Assembly (NCBI GenBank): GCA_013398055.1
Contig: VZRS01001738.1
Span: forward strand, 1-64,000
Source: Ifrita kowaldi
Lineage: Eukaryota > Chordata > Aves > Passeriformes > Cinclosomatidae
Direction: 5' to 3'
Length of the DNA stretch: 64,000 nt
Of the stretch, positions 13,501-26,649 are shown in pieces. The notes beneath the pieces were generated by a model. That model had not been told where the DNA came from. It saw only the letters and a list, made by a program, of their open reading frames with translations, and did not search any database. Made by a program: the position numbers and the translations under genes. Each line of letters starts with the position of its first letter. Within the stretch, counting starts at the first letter, position 1.

Positions 13501-14594
13501 CGTGTTGCTTATCTCATGGTACTTGCACCTCAGATCTCAGATAACTATGCAACTACGACACACGTTTTAAAGTAGACAATATAATTGTTTTATACATATT
13601 TTTAGAAACAAGTGAATTCAAATATAAACTGTCAGGTTAAGTTCCTTACAATAATTTTTTTGGATGTTTTGTCATCAGCTGTATGAGAATCTAGTTTCCT
13701 ACAACGCTGCATTCTCAATTTGCATTCATTGAACAGGACCAGGATTTCAGATATATGTCTTTTCCTTGTTTTTTATGTATGAAACCCATCATATTCAAAT
13801 CATTCCACTTCCCCTCTTCTAAAGGTTTTCTTAATCTTGAACTCAGTGAAGAAATAATATCAACCTCTACCCATCTCTCTTCCTACTTAAGAAATTACCA
13901 GGTTGCTAAGACATGACCAGGGTTAGAATCTCAAGTTCAGATTATAACAAATCAGCTAGTAAGTGTGATTATTTTTAGTTTCTCTTTTTTTTATTGGGAT
14001 GTGTACTGAGAAGAGTTAACCATCAAAACATTAGTGTGAACTCCAGAAATCTAAATTGCAAAGAAGCATTTCTGTGTGGTACAATGGTAATTGCTTTAGA
14101 GCATGGATAAATGTAAACTGCTTTTATGGGTACGTTGAATTTTATTCATCCGTATTTTGAAATGGGTTTCTGGATGGAAAAAGGAATTGGATCAGTTTCA
14201 CTGGATGTGGAATGTATCTATATATAGTGATTCAATCCACTGAGCTCATTTAAAACCAGAACTTACTCAGATTCATAACACTTCCAAGATACTGTGGGTA
14301 GAACAGGATGGGTCACTCTGCTGCCTGGATTTCTAATACTTGGTCAGTCTCCTGATGACAGTTGCTATGTTTAATTGGCTTTTTGCCACTGAGTTCTTCT
14401 AATTCTTCTAATCTCTTATGTATGACTTATTGTAAAGCTAGATCTGTTAAAATGAGTCATTATAGGACATGGATGTTTTTTGTTTTAAAGCATGTAATAA
14501 GGGTAAATCTCTTGGAATAAAGCAAGTCCTGAAAATCCACATACTGGACATCTTTATACGACATTTCACTCCAGGCAGTTTTAACACATATATG

Positions 14595-14616
14595 TGTGTG
14601 TGTCTGTGTGTGTGTG
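14595..14616. repeat. Interrupted (TG)n microsatellite
   Basis: TG dinucleotides with one 'TC' interruption, followed about 100 bp later by further TA- and TG-rich simple sequence. It lies in a TTC33 intron. Confidence 0.85.
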
Positions 14617-14798
14617 CAGTGAGAGTGTTGAGATATACTTTTTTCTGCTTTGTAAATTTTTTCTTCTAGTTTTTGGATTAGTTTGAAGACTGTTTTCTAA
14701 TGGAGTATTTTCACTGTATGTATATATCACTATATATACACACATCACTTTACCTGTACGCTATATTTATATATTCTGTGAGCGTGTGTATGTGTGTA

Positions 14799-14800
<2 letters not shown>

Positions 14801-14842
<42 letters not shown>
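14801..14842. repeat. (TCTA)n tetranucleotide microsatellite
   Basis: Ten uninterrupted TCTA units (14801-14840) followed by an imperfect unit, inside a wider TA/TG-rich stretch from about 14715. A pure tetranucleotide tract of this length is likely to vary in length between individuals. The 90-residue frame running through it is a product of the repeat. Confidence 0.93.
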
Positions 14843-14843
<1 letters not shown>

Positions 14844-17285
14844 CTATTTATACACACTTGCTTGATGTGGCTACACCTTGAACATGTGACAGGCACGTTG
14901 TGTAACAAGGGGGGCTACAGCACGTGTGGTTCCTGTTTGGCTTTGTCTTGCCCATGTGGCCTACCCCATTAAAAGGACTGGGCACCACTTGTCAGATCTG
15001 TGCACAGGAAATCTTTATGCTTGCAGTGTTTTTTATTCCTTGTTCAGTGTGTGTTTTCAGGTGAAGAACAGCTGGTTTGATGGTTCACTTTCCAAGTAGC
15101 ATGCAGAGCTGTTTTATTAAAGTGATAATTACATAAAGGTAGAGTAACCCAGGACAAGACTGCACACATTCAGGTTTGCCATTGTCTGTTCATTTTGATG
15201 ACCGCTTCACCTGAAAACAAAAGTGTAGGAAAATAGTGTGCATTAATAAGTTTATTCTTTTGCAGTGACTGTCAAGAATAGCTGAGTCATTTTATTACTA
15301 ACAGAAAAAAATACTTGTGCTGGATAAAATGCATATACATTCAAATGTGTGTTTGTTTGAATGCACTTTGAGAATCTAATGTCAAGAGTTACTAGGAGCA
15401 AAGTAAGTACTACATGATCTGGAAGAGCATTTTTAAAGTAGCTGTTTACGCTAGTACACACAATAGTCATAAATAGAGGAAAGTGGAATAATTGCCTTTA
15501 TTAGTGAGATAATAATTCAGTAAACGAACCAGTAAAATTTGTTAAACACTACAGAAGATCTCCTAAGCACTTACACAGATGTTTTGTAATTTGTTTGCAG
15601 CAGAAGGTACCAGTAGGAAATACTAAATACTTGGGATGCATAAAAATGCTCCTGTGAGTGTATACTTGGATTTTTTTCTCTTAAGAGAATAAATACATTA
15701 AGCCACTGATGTAAAAGGTAGCTGATAGATGCAAAATCCCTTCATCTTGGTAGAATGTACACCTATCCACTAGTAACAGTTTGATTCACTTCACACATCT
15801 GCTGCAGATAAGAGAAACTGCCCATACAAATGTAATTAATCTGAAAGTTTTGGAAAAATACATAACATTCATCACACACTGATACAAAACGCAGTCATTG
15901 AGAACTGTTGAGCAGAAAAAGAAGGGAAAATTATATGTAACTGTAGATTTTTAAAAAAGATTTTCTAGGTATTTCTGAATTCTAAGGTACAGCTATTGAA
16001 CGGAATTTAAGTGAAGCCATAAGACTAGTTTTTAGAAAAGTTTAGTCATACTAGAACAGCAGAAGTATCAACCCAGAGGGTTTATCAGAAGCTATGCTTA
16101 TGATGTTCCTTTGTTTCTTCAGTACAGGGTTACTTTGTGTAGTAAATCTTTGCCTTCCCCTTTCCCTCCTCCCCTTTTTTTTTAGTGTACTGCTCACTTC
16201 TATGTTGGGCATGTACTGCTTGTTAATTAGATTAAATACTCAAGATCATCTCATTTGAATCCTCCCTACTACTCCACACTCATATAATATACCATAGAAC
16301 AGTAAGGTTAAATAAATCTGTTTTGCACTTCAGCAATCATCCTAATATGTTCTAATATTATTCATCATAGTTGTGGTCGGTTGGGATGAAAGTGGTTGCC
16401 CACATATGAGTCTTACCCTTGTGGTTGACATTCTCATCATACTGCAGGAAGGCAGTTGTCATTTGTTTCTTACACTGGTATCTATCACCATAGCATGTGG
16501 GTGTCTGAAATCATGATCTCAGAGTGATGCAGGTCTTCAGGTGATGTGCCAATCTCATGGTGGTATTGGAAACATAAGGCAGGCTTTGAGCCAGGTTATG
16601 TATTGCTAACTGTGATTTATAGGCTTAATTATGGAGATTCAGTGCAAGAAGAATAATCCTGTGGTAGCTGCTGAGTAACAGATTTTCACATTCAAAAACC
16701 ACTACTTTCCTTACTTAATGTAGGTGACTTCATGTCTAAGTTGGGCTCTGCAGAATGCTCGTTCTCTAAATACAACAGTCATTGTTAAGGTCTGTTTCCA
16801 TGCTGAGTTGCAGGGATTGTTTCTATAATTATATCATTTGCACTGCAACTGTCTTTGGTAGATTCCAGTTGTCTATTAAAAAGGATAAATATAATCCAAG
16901 AGCTTTTCAACGATACTTGCACATTTTTTATGTTCAGTTCTCCATGTGTTTGTCCAGAGTATTCTGTTATGCTTCTATAGGCTGTAGGGTTTGTTGACAA
17001 GGAGAGACACCTTCAGAAGCAATTAGTCTACTTCTAATGGAGTTGCTTAAGTTGTTTGGGTGAATCATCCTCTAGCATGTCTGTTTCTCTCTGTGGAGAT
17101 TGAAATGAGTCTGGGTGACTGTCTGAGATCAGACAACTAACTTTTAAACTAAGAAAAGCTAGGTAAGATGAATCCAGTTCTTAGTTATTGAAACAGTGGT
17201 TGTTGCCTGGGTAATCCCAGAAAACTCGAATTTATTTTCAGTTTTGCTTATTTTTCTTCCTCTTCTTTTTCTATTTCTGTTACAG

Positions 17286-17417
17286 GTCCTGATGTCTTTA
17301 CATGAAATGTTCCCAGCAGTGCATGCAGCAGAAATGGCTGTCCAGAGAAACCCACGTTCCTGGGATGCCTGGCAGACTTTGGGACGTGCCCAGCTTGGAT
17401 TAGGAGAGATAGCACTG
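17286..17417 (+). CDS. TTC33: TTC33 coding exon (TPR region, internal)
   Basis: A 132-base phase-0 exon encoding 44 residues, from VLMSLHEMFPAVHAAEMAVQ to TLGRAQLGLGEIAL. The acceptor is 'ctgttacag' and the donor is GTAGGA. It carries most of one TPR and the start of the next: A-V-x-A-A-E-x-A-V-x-x-N-P is a helix-B pattern, and W-x-A-W-x-x-L-G-R-A-Q-L-G-L-G-E is a helix-A pattern. It joins in frame with the exon ending at 8617 and the one starting at 26154, and the order matches the known protein. No frameshift or internal stop is present. Family identification is firm; the cellular function of TTC33 is poorly characterised. Confidence 0.96.
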
Positions 17418-18350
17418 GTAGGATAATAAAATTAATTATGTATGAGAAGGAAAGTACAGCAATACTAAGGTTGCTGTATATCCTTACGGTAACTTGAACA
17501 CAGACAAGGAAAAAGATTGGTATTACTTATTATTATGTATCTGCAGTGTTCCCTCTGCTTTACTGTGTTTCGCAAATGCTTCCTGTGTGGTGGTGTTGCT
17601 GGACTTGTGGAAGACCTGTCTAGCTCCAAGACTTTTGTGTCATATACTATATTTATGTGGTGGCTTTATGCAATAGAACAATTATGTTGACATAACTGCA
17701 CATACTACATTCTGTGTGTAGTACTGCTACAGTGCAGCTCACCATAGTTTAAAGATGAGGGTAATGTGAAGTCCCAGGCTCAGCTGATAAGTCAGGCTCA
17801 GTTTTCATACATGCCTGTATTATAAAATTCTAGTGTCATGTTTTCCTTGTGTCCTGCTCTCCTACTTCACATGCAGCAAATCACGTTCCTGCTTTCCTCT
17901 GGCTCCCTATCCTCAAATGGTGGCTGAAGTTGCTTCTTCATTTAATAAGACTGCAAAAAGCCAGGGATGCTCTGCAGTAGCTGAAGTGCTTCTTTTTTTC
18001 TAGAATATAATAGTTTTCTGCTACTTTCTATGAAAACACAGCACGTAAACTTTGAAATTCAGACACATTCACAGAAGTCCATTAGGAAAACAGTGCATCA
18101 TGACCACTCAAATGAAAAAGGGTACTGGTTGTATTTGAAATAGAAGGAGCTGTGTGCTGTTTTGATACAAATAATTTTGTGGTTATTTAGAGTGTTTTTG
18201 CAAAGTGTTTGGTCTGAAAATTTTCAAAAATTAAAAAAATAATAGGGTTTTTTTGATGGAGGTTAACAATTCATGCAAAGCTAATTTTTAAAATGTAATA
18301 AGGAGCAGTATTAAAAGCCCAAAACAAACACAAACAGTGTGAATCATGTA

Positions 18351-18772
18351 GAGTCATAGAATGGTTTTGGTTGGAGGAAACCTTAAAGATCCTCTAATTC
18401 CAGCCCCACTGTGCCATAGGCAGGGACACCTTCCACTACAGCAGCTTGCTCAGAGCCCCATCCAACCTGGCCTTGAACACTCCCAGGGATTGGGCATCCA
18501 CAGCTTCTCTGGGCAGCCTGTTCCAGAGTCTCAGCACTTTTCACAGTAAAGAATATCTTCTTAATACCTAACCTGAATTTTGTGTCTTTCAGTTTGTATC
18601 CTTTACTCCTTGTCCTACCATTGCAGTTCCTGACAAAGAGTCCCCTTCCCTGTAGCCCACCTTCAGATACTGGCAGGTTGCTATAAGGTCTCCACTCAGC
18701 CTTCTCTTCTCCAGGCTGAACAGCCCCAATTTTTTCAGCCTGGCTTTATTGGGGAGGTGCTCCAGTCCTGTT
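18351..18772 (-). mobile_element. CR1 LINE 3' end
   Basis: Antisense to TTC33. The left edge 'gagtcatagaatggttttgg' is the characteristic CR1 3' terminus read from the opposite strand. Next come the segments around 'ccaacctggccttgaacact', 'gcagcctgttccagag' and 'ctccaggctgaacagcccca', in the usual order of the CR1 3' untranslated region. It is about 420 bp, 5'-truncated, and contains no reverse transcriptase segment. Confidence 0.95.
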
Positions 18773-20749
18773 AAACAAAACCTAAGACAAAAGCTGTGTG
18801 TTGCAGATGTGCAGTGTGCTCCCTTTGTTGGTGCAGTACCATAATATGAAATATCTCATGTAAATCCATGCATATCTGCATTTCAACACTGGTGACATTC
18901 CATGGCTTTTTGTGGTGTAGAAGGTAAGAGTAGATGGTCTGTTCTGTCTGGATCTTTTCCTTTTAAGTATTTGAAGCTGTCACTGTAAATTATGTCTGAG
19001 AATTTTAAATGCACTAGTCTCAGGAAAATCAAAGTTCTATTTCCTTCAAGGATCCTAAGTAACTGATGTTGTTCATTCTGTAAAAAATGCTGCAGTTGCT
19101 GTAATATCAGTTATATATAGTGATATACCCATACTAGTTACACCCACGAGGTCAATTCACCAGATCCTATAAGCTTTGTCTGCATAGGCAAATCATGAAA
19201 TACCAGTGGGAGTGGATATCTTGAGTGCTGGGGACCTAGTGTTCACATTACATTAATTTTGTTTTATTTCAGAGTAGCACTTCAGGTGCCCTCTTAGAAT
19301 GCATCACTGAGCTTAACTAGAAGGGAATCTAACTTATGTATCTGAGACCATTCAGTGATGCAAAGCAAAGCATTTTAAGTGGGAACAACCAGAGATCTGC
19401 ATCAAAGCACTTCATCCATCTGAAACACCACTCTAGGCACTCATGTAATTGTTAAATTGACCTTACTGTTGGTGAAGAGGGAGGGAGGAGGGGTTATCAT
19501 CAGGTAACTTGCCCTCTTAATGTTTTTGATTGTCTCTGAGTAGGGATCCCGAGGTGTACAAGCTCCTGTTGGTGTCTCCAGTGCTTTGTACTGCGTGTTC
19601 ATACTTCACTGCCTTTCTGTCTTTAGGTTGAACTGCTTTCTGATGAATATATTCTCACATACAGAGAACTTGGGGAGTTGTTCTAAAGTGCAAATAATCT
19701 TCACTATTTGTTTTCAAACCAAGCAATTTTTAAGGAATCTAAAGCGGTTAAGACTGAAGGAGTTTTAAAATGTTAATTGAGTTCATAATTATTGAACTTG
19801 TGGAGTCTTCTTGACCAAGTGGTTTAATAATTATCCTTTTTCTACTAGTCCTTCATTGCCGTGATTTTCTATTTTTTCCCTGTATCATATTTTTTACAAA
19901 GAAAAGTTAATAAAGTTAATATCAGAGCTTTTTAGTAACTTTTTTTGAGATTTAGGAATTATTACCCTTCTCAAAAACTGCTTCTTCTGTTTTCATTTCT
20001 CCCCCACCAACATCTGTCTTCATTACCCACATCCTGCCAAATGGTCTGTTGTGAATACTTTTATTACTTCACAATGAATGATGCATTTTTTCTTAGGAAA
20101 ACACCAAATTTACTGTATTTTAATTTCAAGTTTCCCAGGTCTAAAATGCTGCTTCCGAACAAATCTTACTTATATTATGAGCTGTGTAATAAAAAAGAAA
20201 GATTTGCTTTGTTTTTGTCAAACTTGTGACAGAAAGAATGAGGTAAATTACTCCCTTTTTATTTAGCTTTTATAAAAGTTGTTTGCTCTTTTTTTCTCTG
20301 AATTTACTATATAGGTAATTCAACAGTAATACGTAAGTGTGAGCAAGGAGAACTTTATTTCTGTAAAGGCAGAAATTCCTTAAATTCTACAAATAAATGT
20401 GCAGAGCACACCTGAGTAAACCTGCAGTGTGAATGTAGAAACTGTAGAAATACAGTCAGGCTTGCAGTATTTCTCTCATTTCATTGTAAATATTTGGTTT
20501 TACAAATTACATTTCCTGCACTTCTGATGACATCTTAACCAGTTAGCAATTTCACACTAATAGCTTCATTAGAACAGTTCCTCCCATGAGACAGAGTGAG
20601 CCCAATGCTTTGATTAATCAAGGAAAAAAAGAGTAAAACCAAACAAAAGCAATATTAAAAAGAAAAACCAAAACCAAACCCACAAAAAAATCAAGGACCT
20701 AATGAAAGCACTGAGTCTTCCACTGTGGTGAAGTTCATCAGCCATGTGA

Positions 20750-20864
20750 CATGGTCATGGGCAGCCAGCTCCAGGTGGCCCTGCTTGAGCTGGGGCTTGG
20801 CTCAGGTGACCTCAGAAGGTCCTGGCCAACCTCAGCCCTTCTGTGGTTCTGTGACTTCAGCTTC
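20750..20864 (+). mobile_element. Short CR1 LINE 3' end, sense orientation
   Basis: About 115 bp reading on the + strand as the extreme 3' end of CR1: 'ccaggtggccctgcttgagc', then 'gacctcagaaggtcctggcc', ending in 'ttctgtggttctgtgac'. It is the only CR1 piece in the window in this orientation. It is severely 5'-truncated and moderately diverged. The overlapping frames on both strands are not genes. Confidence 0.75.
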
Positions 20865-22689
20865 ACCCTCTTCTGGTCCCTGTCAAATCTGGAGTACTGA
20901 GGATCACGAAGTTGAGAGGGTAGATGTGTAACTATGCACCAGTTGTGCATGGGTTGTGTTTGATGTTTTGAAGGATGTGGTTCCCTGTATTCCTGCTAAG
21001 TAGTTAGTGCTGTAGCAGTCTTTAAGCGTGACATGTTTTGTCAGGGGAATCACGCCTTGACAATATGAATCCTCAGATCAGCCCTTCCCTTTCATCTCTC
21101 TTGAAAGAAATAGTTTTAAGTCTTCTAGACAATGATGGGAGTTTTGTACTCAAGGAGAGAAATGTCTGTGTTTTATTGGAATGAAGCTAATTAACATAAC
21201 TAATTCTGAATTTGAGGTAATTTTTTAACATGTTACTAATGTTAGCATTTAGAAACACAGAGTATTTTGGTAATAAAAAGGAAATTGGTGGTTGACCTTC
21301 CACTGAAAAGTCAAAGTATTTAGGAAATGCTTAGTTAAGAGAAAAAGTACCATGCTTTGTCAGTTAAAGTGGGGTTCTGTTAAATTATTTTCAACAGCTT
21401 TAAACAGTCCTACTGAGTTACCGAGGTAATAGTCAGTAATATTAGCTTCCCCAGGAAGGTCCTGTGTTAGTCCTGCCCTCTCCATCTACTGGAGAGTACC
21501 CCTTTTTTCTTCTTTAACCACTGTTGAAAATCATAAATAGATTTTGTGATAGTGCTTGTTAATGCACAAAAAGATCTTATAGTTAGAGGCAATTTTTATT
21601 TTCCATCAAGAAAGCAGAAGGGCAGGCAAGTCTCCAAAAGTTTAAATGCCCTTTTCAGCTGCATTTCTGCCAGGGGTACTCAGTTCTTGCAAGTCATTGT
21701 GGCTGATTCAGCTGGCACCTCCTGTTAGTTACTTTTGTCGCATGCTCAGGACTTTTGAGGAGTGCATTTCTCGACATCTAGATAATGTAGTTGAAAGTGT
21801 TAGCTAAAACAGATGAACAGGGTAAGACAAACAGGGTTGTTGAAGAAAGTTTATTTGACAGTTGTTTTAAAATTCCTGCAGTAATTTTGGCAGTATGATT
21901 CGGTAATAAAGAAGTAAATGTTTTCTTGGATTTTCCTGATTTGCAAGGTAAAAGTACTCATATCACTTAAGCTTTATTTTCGTAGGCTAACTGTGTCAGT
22001 TTCTAGGGTGGGATTGATTTTTGTGGTTGTTGTTTCCTTGGTCATCCTGGATTATATCCATGCATCTGGCAGAGCACAGTGTAGAGGTGTCTGTGGTGGA
22101 GGCAGCCTGAAGCAGTGACTTCAGCAGAACCTGCTGCAGCCTTGCAGGGATGTGCACTGAGGTGTAAGGGCAGAACAACATTAAATGTGAAGAAAGAGTG
22201 CTGTGAAGAAATGAGGTGGTGCAAAATGACCTGTGAAAACTAAAAATAAAATCTGTGAAACCTGTCACCGAAGCAAAAGAAAGTGCAAGAGGAGGATAAG
22301 GAGGATACAAATTCCTTCAAAAAGAGAAGAAGGAAGGTGGGGAAGTGAGGATATCTCACACACATCTACCAGATGGGAACAAAGACTTTTATGCGTTTGT
22401 AACTTAACCGAATCCCAATAAGCCTAAGGCAGAAATAGTCTTTCACATCTGGAAAATTACTGTATTTCAAGTATTTTCTCCAAAACATGAGAGCTCCAGA
22501 ACCTTTGAATAAAGTGGTTTTGTAAATGTAAGAAGAGTGAAATATTATGTGTTTACCTCATTTTTTAAGACAACAGAATTACTTTTGATGAAATTTCCAG
22601 AGAGAATATTTTATTGAAAAGAAGAAATAGCCTGAACAGAAAATTAAACAGAAAAGTTCAAGATGAGAGTTTAAAGAAAAAAAAAACCC

Positions 22690-22714
22690 AAACCAAACCA
22701 AACCAAACCAAACC
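22690..22714. repeat. (AAACC)5 microsatellite
   Basis: Five perfect AAACC units, preceded by an A-rich run. Confidence 0.9.
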
Positions 22715-22940
22715 AATTTGCCATTCAGATTATACCATAGAAACTATTAAACTAGAGTGAAAGTACCTGAAAGGATTGGATTTTTTTTCTTGTTTGAAGA
22801 AGAGAAATGTCATGAGGAGTCTTTAACTGTACTAAAACGTCTTAGTTCCCTGTTTTCTACATTACTATGATAAATGCTTCTGTAAAAATTATTTATGTTC
22901 ATGGTGAGTAGTACAAGACTTAAATTCCAGTAATATATAG

Positions 22941-23610
22941 TCATAGAATCATAGAAAGCTTTGATTTCGAAGGGACTTACAAAAGTCCCCTAGTCCAACC
23001 TCGCTGGCACTCAGCCAGGACATCTTCAACTAGACCAGCCCTGTCCAAGCTGGCCTTGAATGTTTCCAGGGATGGGGCATCCATCACCTCTCTAGGCAAC
23101 CTGTTCCAGTGTCTCAGTAACCTCATTGTAAGCAATACAATCTTCCTTACATCTAGCTTGAATCTACACTTTTTCAGTTTAAAGTCATTACCCCTTGTTC
23201 TATCACTGCATCTCCTTGTAAAAGTCCCTCTCCAGCTCTTTTGTGGGCCCCTTATGGGTACAGGGAGGCTGCTGTAAGGTATCACTGAATCCTCTCTCCA
23301 GGCTGAGCAGCCCCAAGGCTCTCAGCCTGTCCTCCCAGGAGCTGTGCTCCAGCCCTCTGATCATCTTTGTTGTCTCCTCTGAACTCACTCCAGGTGGGTC
23401 CCTGTCCTTCCTGTGCAGGGACCCCAGAGCTGGATGCAGGGCTCCAGGTGGGTCTCACCAGAGCAGAGCAGAGGGGCACAATCCCCTCCCTCCCCTGCTG
23501 CCCACGGGGCTCTGGATGCAGCCCAGGACACGTTTGGCTCTCTGGGCTGTGAGTGCCATGGCTGGGGCATGTCCAGCTTTTCATGCACCTGCACCCCCAG
23601 GGACTATGCT
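22941..23610 (-). mobile_element. CR1 LINE 3' half
   Basis: Antisense to TTC33, about 670 bp. The left edge carries the CR1 terminal repeat 'tcatagaatcatagaaag'. It runs through 'ggccttgaatgtttccaggg', 'caacctgttccagtgtctca' and 'ctccaggctgagcagcccca', ending near 'cacctgcacccccaggg'. The last of these is in the more 5' part of the CR1 tail that the copy at 18351 lacks. Several overlapping small frames on both strands (for example 23243-23656) are by-products of this GC-rich repeat. Confidence 0.95.
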
Positions 23611-26153
23611 GAGTGCTATAAAAATGCACAAACAACAACAAAAAAATCCATATTAAAGATCATTTAACACAGAAAAAGACTGCTTCACTGATAGACATCT
23701 TTTGAAACAGATTAGAAAGTGTCAGCCAAGTGTAACATAAAGGCCTAATACATACCTTGGTAGCAGATACAACCTCTTAAAACTTTTTCCCTGGCTTTGT
23801 TAGGGGTTTCTGTATAGTGACAGTTACTAAGTCCATGTGTTACAGAAACTTGTAAAAAAAGTGCAGTCTGATCAGAATTGCCCTTCACATTTAAAGACTG
23901 TTCCAACCAGCAGAAGAGACTGCTCATGGGACAAATGAAAGATTGTTTGCTATGGAATACTATTTAGTGAGAAAAAATGTAAAATACTTTAAAAATACAG
24001 ATTTTTCAAATACTGTAACTCCACAAGCAGGAATGTCTTGCAGTAGGTTTTACATTGCACTTCCCTACAGAAGCAAAAGCAGATACATGACTATACTGAT
24101 TTAAAGTCCTGTAGTCCTTAGATGCAGGGTCTCTAAAATCACAGCTCCTGTTTAAAATGAAGCTAGAAATACCAATTTTATGTAGTGTCACTGTGTTTTC
24201 CTGTAATGCAACAGGCAATTGGAGAAGGAGATTTACATCTCCATTAGAAGAAGAATTAAAAGTAGCACTGTTATTTTCTTTTCTTCTGTCATAATAAAAA
24301 TTAGTGGCTTTGGGCGCTGTTCCAGTGGCAACATAAAATTTTAAATGGGTGACAAGTGTGTATTTTTCAGTTTTACACTGCTGCTTTAAAATTATTCCCC
24401 CGATCTTTTGCAGCACTTAAAAATTTACTTTAATATTTTGTTATTTCTTTATAGAAATGTCAGGCACAAAAATTCTTGTCTAATAGGTTTACTGAGATGA
24501 TCTTTTCATGCTGTATTGTATGAATCATCAAGGCAGCTTTGACGCTTACCAAATGTTACTTGTTGTGCATGAACATAACTATATGGACAGGTTTTAATTA
24601 GGGGACCTCTTTCATGTAAAGCTTAAAAGCAGATGGTGTTTGTTTGTATTTTGTTTTCAGCAGAAATACAAAAAAGAGCATTTAGTGTTTAGTTGTCATT
24701 TATGTGTCCCTGAAAATTAAAAGCTAGCAAAGCTGAATAAAGTGACACTGTTTTATAAGAATTAAACTTCAGTCCTCCTTCTGTTTAAAGTTCAGCATGC
24801 TCCTGCACTTCAGAGCTGGCTGTGGACCAATAATCAAGCTTTTTTTTTCCATCTGGAACTGAAAGGTTGCCTATTACAACAGCGGTAATATTGATAGCAT
24901 AATCAGCATTTCTTAAATCTGATTTTGTATCTCTTCCTTCTGAGTTCCCATCATGTGGAACCCATATATTCGTCTGTGCCACCAGAAGGATGAACTATGA
25001 GTTTCTGTCAGTGCAGATGAAAAGTTGTGATTTTACAAATTAATTGGCATGCTTTAAGTATCTATAAATCATAACAGAATACATAATCTGTGGTTTACCA
25101 TATGTCTTTTAAAGTTTTAATATGCAAGTTGCCAGAACTCTTCCCAAATATAATCCCAATCCATTATCATCACAGTTTTCTCATCTTACAGGGAGGCTTC
25201 TGTACACTTGTCATACAAGAGTTTGGTCGCTAACCCATTTTCATAACTGACTGTACAGTCATAAATGTGAAATACACACATGCTTTTGTGTACCTGTACC
25301 TAAGTTTGAGTAGGTAGGTTCAGCCTTGCCCACTGTTAATATGACTAAAAGACAATACAGTTGTAATTCTTGGTGTAGCTTTTTTCTAGTACTGTAGCAA
25401 CCTCATCTTACTTTTAGATGGTCACACTTTTTTTTAAATTTCACAACTTTTCTGTTCAGGATTTGTATTTGTGAATATTTTCCCAATTGAACTGAAAGGA
25501 AGGAGAAGCATTGCCAACTACACTTACTTCTACTAATACTACATTCTGTATAAGATTATAGAAGTTCTTTCTTAGAGCAACTCTCCATATTTGGAGTTTA
25601 TTTGGTTCCTTTTGAGCATTTGTTTATGTGTTTTTGTAACCAAATACCTGTTACAGAAGCTGCTTACCATGTGGCTAGTATTAGTGTAGTATTAGGTCTG
25701 CATGTGAAACGACTGCATTCTGATTTAAAGGCAGCTATACCAGTGATACTTCAAATTCCAGTCATCCCTTTTCTGTATTTCTGTAAATCATACCTGTCTG
25801 CTTTTGCCTTTATGTACATCTGATGATGAGAGAAAAGTGGAATAGAAAACCATCCAAAAATTGCTTTTTCTTTTACCTTTTTAATTACAATATTGTTTAT
25901 CATACACAAACTCTTTATTGGTGCCCTTGTTGCCAGGTAGTTTATTCATGCATTTTTGTCCTTTCAGACACGGTTGGGGGTGAGATTGCTGTTGAACTTA
26001 AGATGAGGGAGGATTGCTCCAATAAAGACAGGAATAAAATGGCTTTTGGCTTTGCTCAAATGATGTATGTAGTTTTTTTGTTGCTGTCAATTTTTATGGA
26101 ATAGGTCGGCTTTAAGGTGTCCCATCTTTGTTTCTTCCCTTTTCTGCTTATAG

Positions 26154-26504
26154 GCAATCCGAAGCTTCCAGGTATCCTTACACATCTTTCCAATGAACCC
26201 TGAAGTATGGAAAGAAGACCTTTCCTGGGCAAGAAAACTACAGGAACAGCAGAAAGCAACAAAGACTGAGTCAGTGCAAGCACTGGCAAAAGGAAATGAG
26301 CTTGCACAAGAGTCAATCCCAGACTATGACTTTGAAAGTGATGAAATTGTGGCAGTCTGTGCTGCCATTGCAGAGAAGGAGAAAGCTCTTTCAGCCACTA
26401 AAACGATGGTGATTGTGTCTGCTTCAGGCACAGTAGAGACTGTTACTGAGCAGGACAATTGTCCTGCCACTCCCGATGAAACCCTCTACATCAGGGCCCG
26501 GTAG
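26154..26504 (+). CDS. TTC33: TTC33 last coding exon with stop
   Basis: Terminal coding exon of 116 codons plus TAG (26502-26504). The acceptor is 'ctgcttatag'. It begins with AIRSFQVSLHIFPMNPEVWK, completing the last TPR. A charged linker (KEDLSWARKLQEQQK) follows. Then comes an acidic, highly conserved segment, SIPDYDFESDEIVAVCAAIA, and the end ETLYIRAR. Together with the exons at 8536 and 17286 it gives 187 residues, the C-terminal part of a protein that is normally about 262 residues. Frame, splice phase and stop are all intact, so the gene looks functional. An ATG-initiated frame at 26193 is only an internal methionine; the exon really begins at 26154. Confidence 0.97.
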   Translation, partial: AIRSFQVSLHIFPMNPEVWKEDLSWARKLQEQQKATKTESVQALAKGNELAQESIPDYDFESDEIVAVCAAIAEKEKALSATKTMVIVSASGTVETVTEQDNCPATPDETLYIRAR

Positions 26505-26643
26505 GGCAGCCTCGTGAGTTGTCATACCCATAGTTTTAAGAACTACTGTTATTTATTGTATTTTGCTTGCTTTGTGTTTGTTCTTTTTTTATTATGTGAT
26601 AGGATAGCCTACAAAAGTTAAGGAAATTATTTTTCTGTTGTTA

Positions 26644-26649
26644 ATTAAA
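26644..26649 (+). terminator. TTC33: Candidate proximal poly(A) signal of TTC33
   Basis: ATTAAA 140 bases after the stop codon, with GT-rich sequence about 20 bases downstream. It is the common variant hexamer; usage is not shown. Confidence 0.35.

Larger units (their letters stand above)
8618..17285 (+). other. TTC33: TTC33 intron, 8,668 bp
   Basis: Phase-0 intron with donor GTAAAG and acceptor 'ctatttctgttacag'. It contains a 1.3 kb antisense CR1 LINE at 9064-10340, an A/C-rich low-complexity patch at about 10490-10565, and TG and TCTA microsatellites at 14595-14616 and 14801-14842. I recognise nothing else in it: no tRNA, snoRNA or coding segment. The other open frames are short and have no family resemblance. 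Confidence 0.85.
17418..26153 (+). other. TTC33: TTC33 intron, 8,736 bp
   Basis: Phase-0 intron with donor GTAGGA and acceptor 'cttttctgcttatag'. It contains three CR1 pieces (18351-18772, 20750-20864, 22941-23610) and an (AAACC)n tract at 22690-22714. The rest is AT-rich, and I recognise no gene or RNA in it. Confidence 0.85.

Noticed and set aside
23243..23656. 137-residue + strand frame and several antisense frames
   Set aside because: All lie within the CR1 copy at 22941-23610.
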